From NCBI GenBank assembly GCA_950295325.1, contig OX485808.1, forward strand, positions 10,978,501-11,042,500: a stretch of DNA of 64,000 bases, read 5' to 3'. Made by a program: the position numbers and the translations under genes. Below the pieces are notes generated by a model, which had not been told where the DNA came from, did no database searches, and was given only the letters and a program-made list of their open reading frames with translations. This document shows positions 47,763 to 58,619 of the stretch, in pieces (the stretch's first letter is position 1; each line of letters begins with the position of its first letter). Source of the DNA: Polytrichum commune (lineage: Eukaryota; Streptophyta; Polytrichopsida; Polytrichales; Polytrichaceae).

Positions 47763-48140
47763 TTGCAATTGGGTGATGATGAGATGTCAATCGAGACTTA
47801 CATTCAGATGGAAGGGGAAGAGATTATTGAGCTAGAATTAAGTGTTGATGAGTTGGTGGATGTTGCTTTGGGAACCAATTATGCACAAGACTTTGATCTT
47901 AATTTTGATTTAGGTTCAATAGATGTGGATAATGTTGCTCCACCTACAGTCAAGCTTAGTGATGTTAAACGTCACGCATCATTGTTGTCTAGTTTCTTAT
48001 TAGAGAACTCTTTATATCTTGGTGTTAACAAAAATTATTAGTTTTCAAAAATTAGTAGAGAATTTTGATAAGATGACAGTTGCTAACTTGGGTAGGCAAC
48101 ATCAAAGATCTTTGGACTCTTATTTCAAGAGTTCTTGAGA
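47763..48140 (+). pseudogene. Tigger/pogo transposase C-terminal remnant with PIP-box
   Basis: The frame 47763-48041 encodes the acidic tail of the transposase (EGEEIIELELSVDELVDVAL, later VKLSDVKRHASLLSSFLLEN). A one-base shift near 48027 then continues as SFQKLVENFDKMTVANLG and RQHQRSLDSYFKSS and stops at TGA. QRSLDSYF (48103-48126) fits the PIP-box consensus. The VKLSDV block and the terminal PIP-box correspond in order to the relic at 10925-11515, although the two elements have different TIRs. The DDE core is absent. Confidence 0.78.
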
Positions 48141-48413
48141 ATATTTGTATTTGTTTGGAGTTAGAAGTTATTTTCACACCATCTATATTGCTTAAACTCG
48201 TTGTATATATTTTAAAACTCATATTGCTTATGTTTTTGTATTCCCTCAATAATACGACAACTATATGCCATTTGTCATGTTAATGAGAAGACGACACCTC
48301 AATAATACGACTTTTTTTGTGCTTCCCAAATGTGTCATACTAAATGAGGGAGAACAGTAGTAAGCTTAAGATTTGGCCAAGAGGGCGTTCCTGCTTTTGA
48401 GGGACTCCATTTA

Positions 48414-48914
48414 GGGCCACTTCACACACAAGACTGAGAGCCCGTGACCATTACACTTCAAGCACTCTCATTGGTGGAAAAGGCGGAGCCGGTCCGAGTT
48501 CGCTACTTCACACTATGCTTGAGGGACCAACGGAGTATGTGAATGCAAGATGGATGTAAAGTCTACATGGATTCCTACGTGGCATCAAATGGGTCATGTT
48601 TCATGGTCACTAGCAATATTTTCAAAATCCACCTCTTGGAGGTAGGCCTAACACAAAACCAGGAGATCATGGCACTCTGAACACTCACAACTGCTGGTTT
48701 ATTTTGTTTAATCATGTGTGAGGACTTGCATGAATAGAAGTTTGTTGAAACATCATTTGGTTGAGGGCCCAGTCACATATGGCTCACACTACACTTGAGG
48801 GTCTGTGACCACACTACATGATTTTGGAGGTGTCTTGGGACGGCCTTTGGATGCTTTCTTTTGGGCTCTCACCATTTCATGGTCATGGCCCTTGGCTCGT
48901 GTGTGAAGTGGCCC
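48414..48914. mobile_element. MITE family A, copy 4
   Basis: 501 bp with ends GGGCCACTTCACACACAAGA and, from the right, GGGCCACTTCACACACGAGC, flanked by TTA (48411-48413 and 48915-48917). The best-preserved full-length member. Confidence 0.88.
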
Positions 48915-49014
48915 TTATTCAAAGCAAGATGTGGATATCTTTGATAACTTGCCTCTTAGGTTGGTTTCTTTTTAAATAATACATTAATTAACTTAACCCT
49001 TCCTTTCCCCACAA

Positions 49015-49138
49015 GAGAGGGAATTATTGTATAGGAGCGCACCTCTCATTCATCCAACATAAAAGCCTTTAAATAGTATGAAACCCTTATGTACTTCGAT
49101 GGATGAGAAGTACGCTCGTATACGATAATTCCCTCTTT
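49015..49138. mobile_element. MITE family D, copy 3 (short)
   Basis: About 124 bp that is almost entirely inverted repeat: GAGAGGGAATTATTGTATAG on the left, GGGAATTATCGTATACGAGC from the right. It is an internally deleted form of the element at 41011. Confidence 0.82.
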
Positions 49139-49360
49139 CCCTTTCTCCTGGGCTTCCCCTTCGGAGTTAGGGTCAAGGTCAGGAGTTGTTGTTGTGGTTG
49201 TAATTTTGTAATTTTATATTAGAATTCAAGTAATTAATAAATACATGTTGCTCATTATACAAATAAATAAATAAAATTGATAAATGAAAATTGAAGTTGC
49301 AAACAACTATCTTGTCATTGATTAATTTCTTATTGCATGTATTTCAAGATAAGTGTTCAT

Positions 49361-49383
49361 TGTTGTTGTTGTTGTTGTTGTTG
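49361..49383. repeat. (TTG)n microsatellite
   Basis: About seven units. Confidence 0.95.
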
Positions 49384-49502
49384 GGGTGGAAGACTATGGG
49401 AAACTTGTTAACAAACTTGAATTTCATCTTGCTTACTACAGTCATGACCTAAGGATACAAAAAACTAAAGCTTGAGGGTACCCATCTATATGGTCACAAC
49501 GA

Positions 49503-49515
49503 CCCCCCCCCCCCC
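49503..49515. repeat. C13 homopolymer
   Basis: Run of 13 C. Confidence 0.95.
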
Positions 49516-49984
49516 AATATGTTGAGTGTTGAGTCTAGAATGGTTAGCAAAATTTCAATCACATTATTCGATCTTTATAGAACATGTGGCTTTTTTGGCA
49601 TCCTTTCTTAGTTCCACACCGCTCAAGTATATGTGATAGTTTAAATTCGATAACCAAATTAGGTTCGATTGCCTTAATAAGAGAGCAACCTTCTTCAAGC
49701 TTGATGACTTTCTTGGTTTGCACTAACTTAATACATAGTCACAAGCTTACACTTGACTCTTGTAGTTAAGGACATCTTTCCTTTTTTAACTTTTTTTTTA
49801 CTTTCCTTTCATTTTCTTTCTTTTTGTTGGCACATATCAAAAATTCAATTGTAGAAAGAACCCAAAATACAACCAACCCGGCCGAATCATCGCAACCCGA
49901 GTAGAAATCAAGAAATAATGCTCATTTGTGGCCTATCCTTTCATGTAACGACTAAGTTGCTCCAAATCACAATAAGGCCTTTGA

Positions 49985-49997
49985 CCCCCCCCCCCCA
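49985..49997. repeat. C13 homopolymer
   Basis: Run of 13 C. Confidence 0.95.
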
Positions 49998-50484
49998 GTC
50001 AAATCAAATTTGTTAAGAATGTAACATCTTTCTTTTGTCATGATGTGGCTTTTTTATGATTTATTTTTGGCTTTTCCCTTGCGCTAAATCTCTTTGACAT
50101 GGGAGAGGAGTACGACTATCTACCGCTAATAAAACGAGTTCTGTAAGGGGACCCAATAAACAAGACACGTTTGGAGGGACATAGAAAACACAAAAGGCAT
50201 CCCATGGAATCGAGACCAAAAGATAATCACTTAAGCTTTGTTTGGGCCTTTGGTTCAAAGAACGAGGAGAACCGAAGGTCGCATTTTTTTTTGACTAATT
50301 AGTGTGGGTTACCATTTGGAGTTACGCATTGCATTATCAATTAGTGTGCATAAGTAGTTAGTATGCACACCAAAGAATATGATACAACTTAGTTGGGAAA
50401 AAATGATAATGTTGGTGGTAAGAAGTTATAGCAACATGTAAATCCGAATGGTAACCCACTCTAATTAGACAAAAGAGTGGTTAC

Positions 50485-50695
50485 AAATGAACCGGTTGAG
50501 TTTGAGAAATAGCCGGTTGAAGTTTGAGACTTCAGGAGAATTACCTGTTGCTTAAAAGGACTATGTAAAATATACCTCAAATTAGTAAAAAAAATTGAAA
50601 GATCACAACATGTAACAAGTTGGACTTGGAAACACTAGGATTTTGATTAATTATGCCCAAAAATATCCCCGGGCAATGCTCCACTTAACAATGCT
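50485..50695. repeat. Repeat family H, copy 2
   Basis: Aligns with 2795-2985 in the same orientation; see that entry for shared blocks. Confidence 0.55.
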
Positions 50696-50699
50696 TCCC

Positions 50700-52030
50700 T
50701 ACCAAAGAGACCAATGCTTGTCAATCTTGTCAAGGAATGTCTCAAGGACTAAGTCAATTAAAGTGCGGCTTTCATTTGCACACAAAATTGCGTACCAAAA
50801 TCTAAAAGTGTCATGTTACCTCCAATGTTATAAGCATACCGAGCTTGCAATTCCCTATAAAAATGGTTGGGTGTGATGTCATGTAAATTTCTTATGAACA
50901 TTTAAGACACTTTGAATCAAATTTGGGATACCTACTCCAAGACTTATGCCGTGTTTCGATTGCATATAGTATCTTATTAGCAAAAAAGCTTGCCTATAAT
51001 AGTATTCTTTGGGGAGTGATCTTTGCATATAGGAACCTCCTTTCCTCCAAACAAGTTTAAGTTTCCGTTGCTTTTGACAAGTGAGAACCAACGATCAGTT
51101 GCATTTAGGGTTTCAATGCTTTTGTGATAAGTAAGGATGGTTTCTTATGAGGTTTTTGATTCCAATTCTAATCACAAATAGTTACACATGGCTAAGTTGC
51201 CACTACTTTTTAAGAATTTGTAGTTTCCTTTTTTGTATTCCCATCAACCTTTCCAGAAGTTATCATTTGCGTTTAAACTAGCAAAAACAAAATCCCAAAA
51301 AGTTGCCAAACAAAAAAACGCAGAAAAACACACACACACACACCAAAAAAAAAAAGGTGCCTTTATGGGTCAACTAATTGAAAATTTGTCCATCCGTCAA
51401 TGACCAATTCTAGATCTCATAAGTATTTATTATAATTCAATGAAAATGTGTGATTGACAATGTTTCATATTTTAAATCTTTGGCACAAAGGCTAGACATG
51501 ATATTTGACTTCCATGCATCTTTAAGCCAATTGAGAGCTTGAGAGCTGTAAACTCAAAGAGTTAAGCGTTGTTAGTGGTGGGGATCATCTTACACGTGAT
51601 TCGCCTTATTTCACACCACATAAAAGCTTCTCAATTGAGAGGCGGTTGCTGTTGTTGTTGTTGTTGTTGTTGGATGATTGAATGATTGAATGAGATTTTG
51701 ATGCTCCCATGCAACATGTTTAATGATGCAATTTTGACAATTTCACCCGAGGTGGTTGTGTTTTGGTTCCTTTCTTGCAATTGAAATCTTCAATTTGTGT
51801 CAAAAAAGAAAAGAAAAGAAAAAGAAACCTCATAGCTAGCATAACATGATCAGGATTACGAACAAGAACTTGTCACAAACATGTGAAGAGAATGTATAAA
51901 TCCCAAGCTTGAGAAATACTAAAATTTCCATTCTAAGATTCTTAATTTACACTACATATCTTAAGTTTTGTTTGATGGATAAACATCTCGATCCTTTGAA
52001 CTACAATATCATTGAGAGTTTATCAATGCT
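50700..52030. other. Unannotated A+T-rich sequence
   Basis: Contains an A-rich run near 51340 and a (GTT)n run at 51650-51672. No gene recognised. Confidence 0.45.
51650..51672. repeat. (GTT)n microsatellite
   Basis: About seven units. Confidence 0.95.
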
Positions 52031-52037
52031 CAATCTT

Positions 52038-52052
52038 GGGGGGGGGGGGGGG
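52038..52052. repeat. G15 homopolymer at a MITE end
   Basis: Outer left end of MITE F copy 2. Confidence 0.95.
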
Positions 52053-52748
52053 AGGGTGAGGGTGGACTCTTCACTAGAAACCTAAATGACTTGCGTGGGT
52101 CACTATGAAATTAAACCCCCTAAATGAGAGAAGTTTATAAAGAAAAACAAAATGCATACATACTAATGGCATGCTAGAAAATGGGCTCATTTGTTTATAC
52201 TAAGGTTTCCAATTGAATGTTATAAAAGCCTCCAATACATATACAAAATATAAATATGTCTTAATCACATAAAAAAACCCAGTTTCATTTTCCAATGAGA
52301 AAATTGTTGAACATTTTTTTATTTGTAGTATGAAACTAAACATTGCATCAAACAAACAAAGGCAAGAGCACAATTTGGAGAGAAAAGCTTAGGGGAGCCC
52401 ATGAGCACTCCCTAAGCACTCCAAGAGCCTCCAATTTGTAAAAACCTAGAACCCCAATCCAAACCTTAATAATAATGGACATAATAGTCATTGGAGACGC
52501 TTACCATATGACAACAATGGATGAAAACATGAATTGGATGAAACCGACACATTTGTTGTCAATTTTTCCTGTAAATGCTAAGATCCCCTTTTGTGCATCT
52601 ACCTTTACTTCAAAATTCTTAATAGCCTTTTCTAAATGTTATGACTAGAGTAAAATAAGACCTCTCCCTTATGTACAATATGTATGCCAATGCCTCGAAT
52701 AATACCCCATTCTTATACTCATGCTAGTTTGCATGTAGAGTCCACATT
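52038..52748. mobile_element. MITE family F, copy 2
   Basis: Starts with a G15 tract (52038-52052), then GAGGGTGGACTCTTCA, and ends near TAGAGTCCAC at 52736. The interior aligns with 54194-54768 directly and with 21878-22595 in reverse. Blocks: AACCTAAATGAC, GAGAAGTTTATAAAGA and AGGGGAGCCCATGAGCACTC. Confidence 0.75.
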
Positions 52749-52759
52749 TATCATGCCAA

Positions 52760-53475
52760 GGCTTCAAGATGCCAATGAAGAACCATAAAATAAACATGTT
52801 GCCTAGTAAGGGGCACAAATTGTGTGATGAAGTTGAATGTCACTACCGTAGGCCATCCACATGAGTTTCATGTTATTGTAAACGTGACCCTTGTGTAATT
52901 TGCTTTGACCACGGCAAAAAAAAGTGCATTCCAATTTGACCTAGGACTTTTCCTCTACAATGTAGGTTGATAGCAGGTTGAGCGGAATATAATTCAAAAT
53001 AATAAAACCTGTTTTTTTGGAACTTATTGGGCTAGATGGTCTAAATGAAAGAAAATCCAATCCTCAAAATGCCTAAATTTAGAAAAAATTGACAACTCAA
53101 CAAAACTCAACAACTCACAATTGACAACATAGTCTAACACATGTTAGGTACTGAACCTCTCAAATTCAAGTCAATAAAAAACTTAAGAGCACGCGAAGTC
53201 TACTAGAGAAATGTGTGTGTAACCAAATCTAAGGTGAAGTGTTGATGTGTGCATACCGTAGGATATGTTATGTGCATAGATGAATAAATATACATATACA
53301 TATTTTCCTAAATTTTTATAAATGTTTTTATGGATTATCTAAGCCTTTTTATAAATAAATAAAATTATTGGGCAAAATTTGCCAAACTTACTATCAACCT
53401 ACAGTACTTGCAAAAATGATTGATACGGTTCACAATTACCAAGCTATCAAATCTATTGTGACTCACGTGTCAAAA
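52760..53475. other. Unannotated A+T-rich sequence
   Basis: No gene or clear element. Confidence 0.4.
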
Positions 53476-53479
53476 TTAT

Positions 53480-53760
53480 TCACCTCATAATTTGCATCTA
53501 ATTTTCCAAATTTTTATCCACGAGACTAAATTGTAGTCCATTTCGACTCTTAGGCGTTGTTAACCCTTAAAGCTACCAAGTTTTGGAGACATTTCTACAA
53601 ATCCCCCACGATTCTTGAATTTGTTCTAAGTGGTCTATGACACTCATTGTAATTACATCTATCATACCATATTAGAGCAACATGTAAAGCAAACCATATG
53701 AAACCATGGAATTAGTGCCAATTCTTGAGTTTGTGATAATTGAGACAAAGCCACCCAAAG
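53480..53760. repeat. Dispersed repeat, copy 1 of 2
   Basis: Shares GTTGTTAA, TACCAAGTTTTG, ATTTCTACAAATCCC and GTCTATGA blocks with 54776-54960 in the same order. The two copies flank MITE F copy 3, suggesting that one repeat type is a common neighbour or target. Confidence 0.55.
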
Positions 53761-54193
53761 ACTATGATTTTTTGATGCTTAAATTATCATACATAAAGAA
53801 TGGTGTTAGACTCTGGAAGTTTGACTTTCTAGCGTGCTCTACTAGGATGGGTGGGCCAAGATAGCCTTGCATGGGCTGATCCGGGATTCATGACAATGAG
53901 CCCAATGCACATACCCAATTTTAGATTTTATAATTCTCTTAAAGTTTGAGAGGTGAAAAGAAGAAGTCCCAAAAGTTTCGCTGAACTTTCAAAACATGCT
54001 TTGATACATGACAAGCTAATGAGCTCTTAATAGAAAGCTTTCTCAAAGAAGAATCAAACCCATGGTTTCGTCCCTCTTTGAGAGATTTTACAGATAACTC
54101 CATAACATATTTTATTATATCCAAAAATATTAATAACGACCATGTATATATAAAGTGACTCGCATGTCAAGATTCTTCACCTAATAATTTTCA

Positions 54194-54768
54194 GGGGATG
54201 GACTCTTCATTGAAAACCTAAATGACATGTGGGTCACCGTAAGATTAAACCCCCTATATACGAGAAGTTTATAAAGAGAAACAAATGTATAAGTACTAAT
54301 GGCAAGGTAGAAAATGGATTTATGTAATTCTACCGAGCTTTTCAATCTAATGTGATAAATGCCTCGATTACATATACGACACATTAGTCATGAATTAATT
54401 ATTCCTTTATTACATGTAAATGCATGTTCATTTTCTAATGAGAAAGTCATGAACCATTTTTTCATTCATAGCATGTAACTTAATGAATGCATCAAACAAA
54501 CAAAGACAAGAGCACAATAACTTAGCCATAACGTGGAGAGCAAAACTCAAGGGAGCCCATGAGCACTCCAAGAACCTCTAGCTTGTCCTAGAACCTAAAT
54601 GCAAAGGCTAACAATAATGGACAAAGGGAGTCATTGAGAACTTTTACCATATAACAACAATGAATAAATGCGAATTGGATGAAACTAACACATTTAATGC
54701 CAAATTTTCTCTAAATATTAGAGTCCCCTTTTGTATGTCTATATGAAGAGTCCACAACCCCCCCCCCC
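54194..54768. mobile_element. MITE family F, copy 3
   Basis: Left end GGGGATGGACTCTTCA and right end TGAAGAGTCCACAA followed by C11. It is shorter than copy 2 through internal deletions. Only one end has a long homopolymer. Confidence 0.75.
54758..54768. repeat. C11 homopolymer at a MITE end
   Basis: Outer right end of MITE F copy 3. Confidence 0.95.
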
Positions 54769-54775
54769 AAGAATA

Positions 54776-54960
54776 ATTTACTATTCCAAATTATATCCAC
54801 AAGAAACCATATAGGCCATTCCAATTCTTAGGGGTTGTTAATCCTGAAAGGTACCAAGTTTTGAGAGATTTCTACAAATCCCTGACAATTTTTGAATTTC
54901 ATCTAGCTAGTCTATGAGACGAAACTACATAAACTACAACCAAATGTCATAATGATGACC
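54776..54960. repeat. Dispersed repeat, copy 2 of 2
   Basis: See 53480-53760. Confidence 0.55.
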
Positions 54961-54965
54961 AAATA

Positions 54966-54966
<1 letters not shown>

Positions 54967-54996
<30 letters not shown>
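54967..54996. repeat. (TA)n microsatellite
   Basis: About 15 units. Confidence 0.95.
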
Positions 54997-54997
<1 letters not shown>

Positions 54998-55349
54998 TAG
55001 TTTGGACCTAGACCATTTTGACCCATTGCACCTATGCATATGAATTGTAAATCACTTTAATGTGGTCTCCAGTGGTTCAAGCCTACCCTTTGCCACCTCA
55101 CCGTTTCTTCTGCTATTCTTTGAACGGCGAGGAAGTTCGGGGTGATGGCCTCACCACCACCACCATGTTGTCCACTCTATATAGACATGAACCTATGTCA
55201 TGTGTTTGACCTTTTCATGCGGCTAAAGCTTCAGACTCTTGCTTCATGGGGTCTAGGTAAACTTGTCCATTGTAATGAAGGGCTCTATTAAAATTTAGGC
55301 TTTAGATAAGGAAGACGTGTGTTTTTTTGGATGTGTTTCACTTTGCGCC

Positions 55350-55700
55350 TACTTTTTGTAGGAAATGTAACATTTAATTAGTGTGAGATGATTAGCAAAC
55401 CCATTTCGTCCTCATAGCCAAGTGCCTCATCATTTTGGAGCTCATACGAATATCTTAGTCTTTGTCAAAATGTAAATTCTTGTGTTCATTAAGTGATCAT
55501 ATTGGTTCTCCCAATCACACTAACTACCCAGCCTACAATGATCAATGTACTTTGAGCACATAGTCCAACCTCTTTTTAAACCCATGTATTTCTGGTGTCC
55601 ATACGTAGATTCACACCTAAGCATATGCCACTTCAATACAATTGCCCATATCATTGTTATGTCCACATTTACCTTAGGATGAAGGTTGAGTCATTCCAAT
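55350..55700. repeat. Repeat family C, copy 4
   Basis: GTGTGAGATGATTAGCAAA, CTCATCATTTTGGAGCTCAT and ATATCTTAGTCTTTGTCAAA match 44177-44560. Non-coding. Confidence 0.6.
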
Positions 55701-57009
55701 TGGCTCTTGCTAGACTAATTTGGGATATACAATGTCATTTTGAAATTCAATTCATTAAGGTAAAAAATGTTTAAACTATAGAGTTGCTTTATGCAATTTT
55801 ACAGTCCCGATGGATAAGTTTATGTTTATACCACAAAATTCTACCCATAGCTTTATGGTGTCTATGTAAACTTATCCATCGTGGATGAATGCATCCTAGT
55901 ATAAACATGTCCCCTATAATTTGGTTGAGGACCAAATTAAGGCCTATGAAGCCATTTCCAACTAAAATCCCCCAAGGACATTTTGTTCCTTGTTAGAGAT
56001 ATATAATTATATTTCACCTTTGTTATGGATGAGTTTAAAACAGACACCACAAAACTCTAGTCCCTATCACGGCCTGAACAAGTGTTTGCATTTCACACTG
56101 AATTTAACAAGAAATGCCAACTGCTCAATTCATTGCATATTGCAATGAAATAACCCCTAAAGGCCGAGGTAGACATTTTTGTCCAGGCAATCAACGTTGC
56201 CGACACTATCAACATACACATTTATGTTATAATCTTTTGATTTTGAGCATGTGAAAGGTTGCGGATTTGTGTGGAAAATTGTAGATAGGTTTCTGGGTTG
56301 GGTTCAATTGAACAATTTACACATGGAAGGCTATATAAGTGTCAGTTTGGGGTTTCAGGTGTCGTTATTAGGTTAATAGAAAGGTCACAATGAGTTTTAA
56401 GTAAGAATTGGGTACCAAAACCTATGTTAGACTTGGTTTTAGGGGATTTTTATGGGGTAATGTGACAAAAAAGGTGGATTACAAAGGTTTTTTAGCCAAA
56501 ACATACAATTGTGTAGTCCCTCCCTTATGCAACTTGAAACAATATGCAGTCTCTCCAAGCTGCACAATGCTCAAAGGAAAATTTGTGATTGCACAAGTGT
56601 CAAGGAGAAGTCCCTTTGAAGAAGGTTGTTGTTTTATAGGTGTGTACAACACCATGTATCAAGGGGAGCAATACAAGGGTTAACGGGCTCACATTTAAGT
56701 AGGTTGAAACACAAATGTTACTTTTTCTTTTCTTTTCCTTAATGTGCTTACAACCATCTTTCAGTTCTCAAGCCTCTAAGTGTTGTTGTGACTAATGTAC
56801 TTGGGAGTCATTTTCTTAATCACTAGCATATCTACCCACATGTCAATTCAAGTGCACCTATAGGTCACGCTTCCTCCCTATGATGATTCACATGATTAAA
56901 TGATCCAACAACCAAAAGGCAGGACATTGTTTTTCCTTCCACTACTACTACTAGTGGGCCTATGTTTTCATGAGTTCCAAAAACTTATCTCATCGCATTG
57001 AGACACGTA
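55701..57009. other. Unannotated A+T-rich sequence
   Basis: The plus frame 56408-56683 (91 codons) is not recognised; its flanks have no splice-like or promoter support. Confidence 0.4.
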
Positions 57010-57368
57010 CTACACTAAAAATTGTGTTTAGTGTCCATTGGTATTTTATGTCATTGTGATAACATTTTCAATGACGCTTCTTATGAATAAGTTTTCGATT
57101 ATTGTCATGGATGAGTTGAAACTTAGATGAAATCAATGCTAATTATTGAAACAAAGTTTGGTGAATTCTACATTATCACAATTCTATAATGAAAATATTT
57201 TCATGGATGATTGAACATTGGATGAAAATCACTTACCAAGTGAAAATAATTGCAACATTGTAAATATGTTATGCCCAAAAAAGTGTTGGTAACACTACAC
57301 GGGTGGTTTACAATTAGTATAGAGAAAACTGCATAGAATTGGTGACACCAATACAATATTTAGTGTAG
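57010..57368. mobile_element. MITE family E, copy 2
   Basis: 359 bp, ends CTACACTAAAAATTGTGTTTAG and, from the right, CTACACTAAATATTGTATTGG. The interior follows copy 1 (TTTATGTCATTGTGATAAC, then ATAATTGCAACATTGTAAAT) but lacks the C tract. Confidence 0.8.
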
Positions 57369-57710
57369 GTACCCCTATCCAAACCATTTCCTCTTCCTTT
57401 CACCTATAAAATACACTTTAGGTCAATTTTTATACACGGACTTGACATCAAGGCGACTTAGATGAGTGAGGCTCCCAGTTCATCTGCCACTTGGCAATGA
57501 TTCCATTTGAAGAAACACCAACACGAGTCTCGCAAGTGTCTATAAGTGTTATGGGGCTCTTTTGGCAACATGGAATTGTGAGGTGGCTTCTTATAGAGCT
57601 CCACCTCCAACCACTACGTGCATGAAGAATGATGGAAAAGCTTATTTGGAATTGGTAGACTAGATGGATGGGTCAAACAAAGACGTCAAGCTTCGATCTC
57701 TTCATGGAAA

Positions 57711-57958
57711 AGAGGAAAATTATTGCATGCGAGCGTACATGTCTCATCCATCCATCATAAAAGCTTGACCCCCATATGGCTTTTGGTGCCGATTCATCTC
57801 AAATGACTTGAGCTAGACTAGTTCGGGATCTTTGAAGCTACAGTAGTTCTGGTGTCAAATAGAGTAAATATAGGAACATCCAAGCTGCATGTTGTTTCAA
57901 GGTTTTTATGTTGGATGAATGAGATGTATGTTTATATGCGATAACTCCCTTCTCTCCT
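57711..57958. mobile_element. MITE family D, copy 4
   Basis: About 248 bp. Left arm GAGGAAAATTATTGCATGCG then CATCCATCCATCATAAAA; right arm, inverted, GAAGGGAGTTATCGCATAT then CATTCATCCAACATAAAA. Confidence 0.78.
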
Positions 57959-58285
57959 CTCTTTAGTGCATGGTCTGCTATAAAGTATTTAAATCACTTC
58001 CTACTTACCTCCTCTTGAAAGAAAAGAAAAAAGAAAAATTAACGCCCGTATCTTTATACCCACCTCCTCTTGAATACCTTATGATGTGTTCCCCCACTTG
58101 ATTTTTTAGTTCAAACAAACCGGCCACACTAGATGCTAGTGACGTTGCGTCCTACCGGTGTTAGTGGGGTTGAGGTAAACCAAGATAAATGAAAAGGTAC
58201 TCTTGCTTTGAAGGGAGTCCGTTTCTTTTTTATTTATTTGGAAGGATCCTACACATTGCGCCGTCTCTTGAATGTTGGGGGAAGC

Positions 58286-58614
58286 AGTGTTCAAGATTGA
58301 AGTCTTCAATGCCCTTCAAACGTGATTTGGCCCTTCAAAATATACCCCTCTCACAGCAACCCTTCAAAACGCAACCCCAAATTCAAAACAAAGACGTCAC
58401 TTGAAGTCCTCAGTATAATATGACCACCACGAGAACCAACAAGCGTAGGGCATTGTCACTACAAGAAATGAAGTTAGTACAATGTGAAGAAATGTATTTC
58501 ATTTCTATGTTCTTGGATTGACATCTTGGATTCAAACCAACTCTTCAACTGAAGGGCTGAGATTTGAGAGCCCTTCAAAATGAAACTCATATGAGGGCTT
58601 CAATCTTGAACACT
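58286..58614. mobile_element. 329-bp MITE with perfect 17-bp TIRs
   Basis: AGTGTTCAAGATTGAAG (58286-58302) and its exact inverse (58598-58614) bound a non-coding interior with repeated CCCTTCAAA motifs near both ends (about 58311, 58330, 58359 and 58571), resembling subterminal transposase-binding repeats. The flanks GGGGGAAGC and CGGGGGAGA are similar but not identical, so the target duplication is unclear. Confidence 0.8.
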
Positions 58615-58619
58615 CGGGG

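Larger units (their letters stand above)
47276..48357 (+). mobile_element. Tigger/pogo-type DNA transposon, internally deleted, 1082 bp
   Basis: The left end is TA then CAGTCTAACCTCGTTAATA. The right end, inverted, is TA then CTGTTCTCCCTCATTTAGTA, a diverged match; TA flanks are at 47274-47275 and 48358-48359. Subterminal ACTCGTTTATACAACACC-like and AATAATACGAC motifs recur at both ends. The interior encodes only the C-terminal end of a transposase. Confidence 0.78.
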
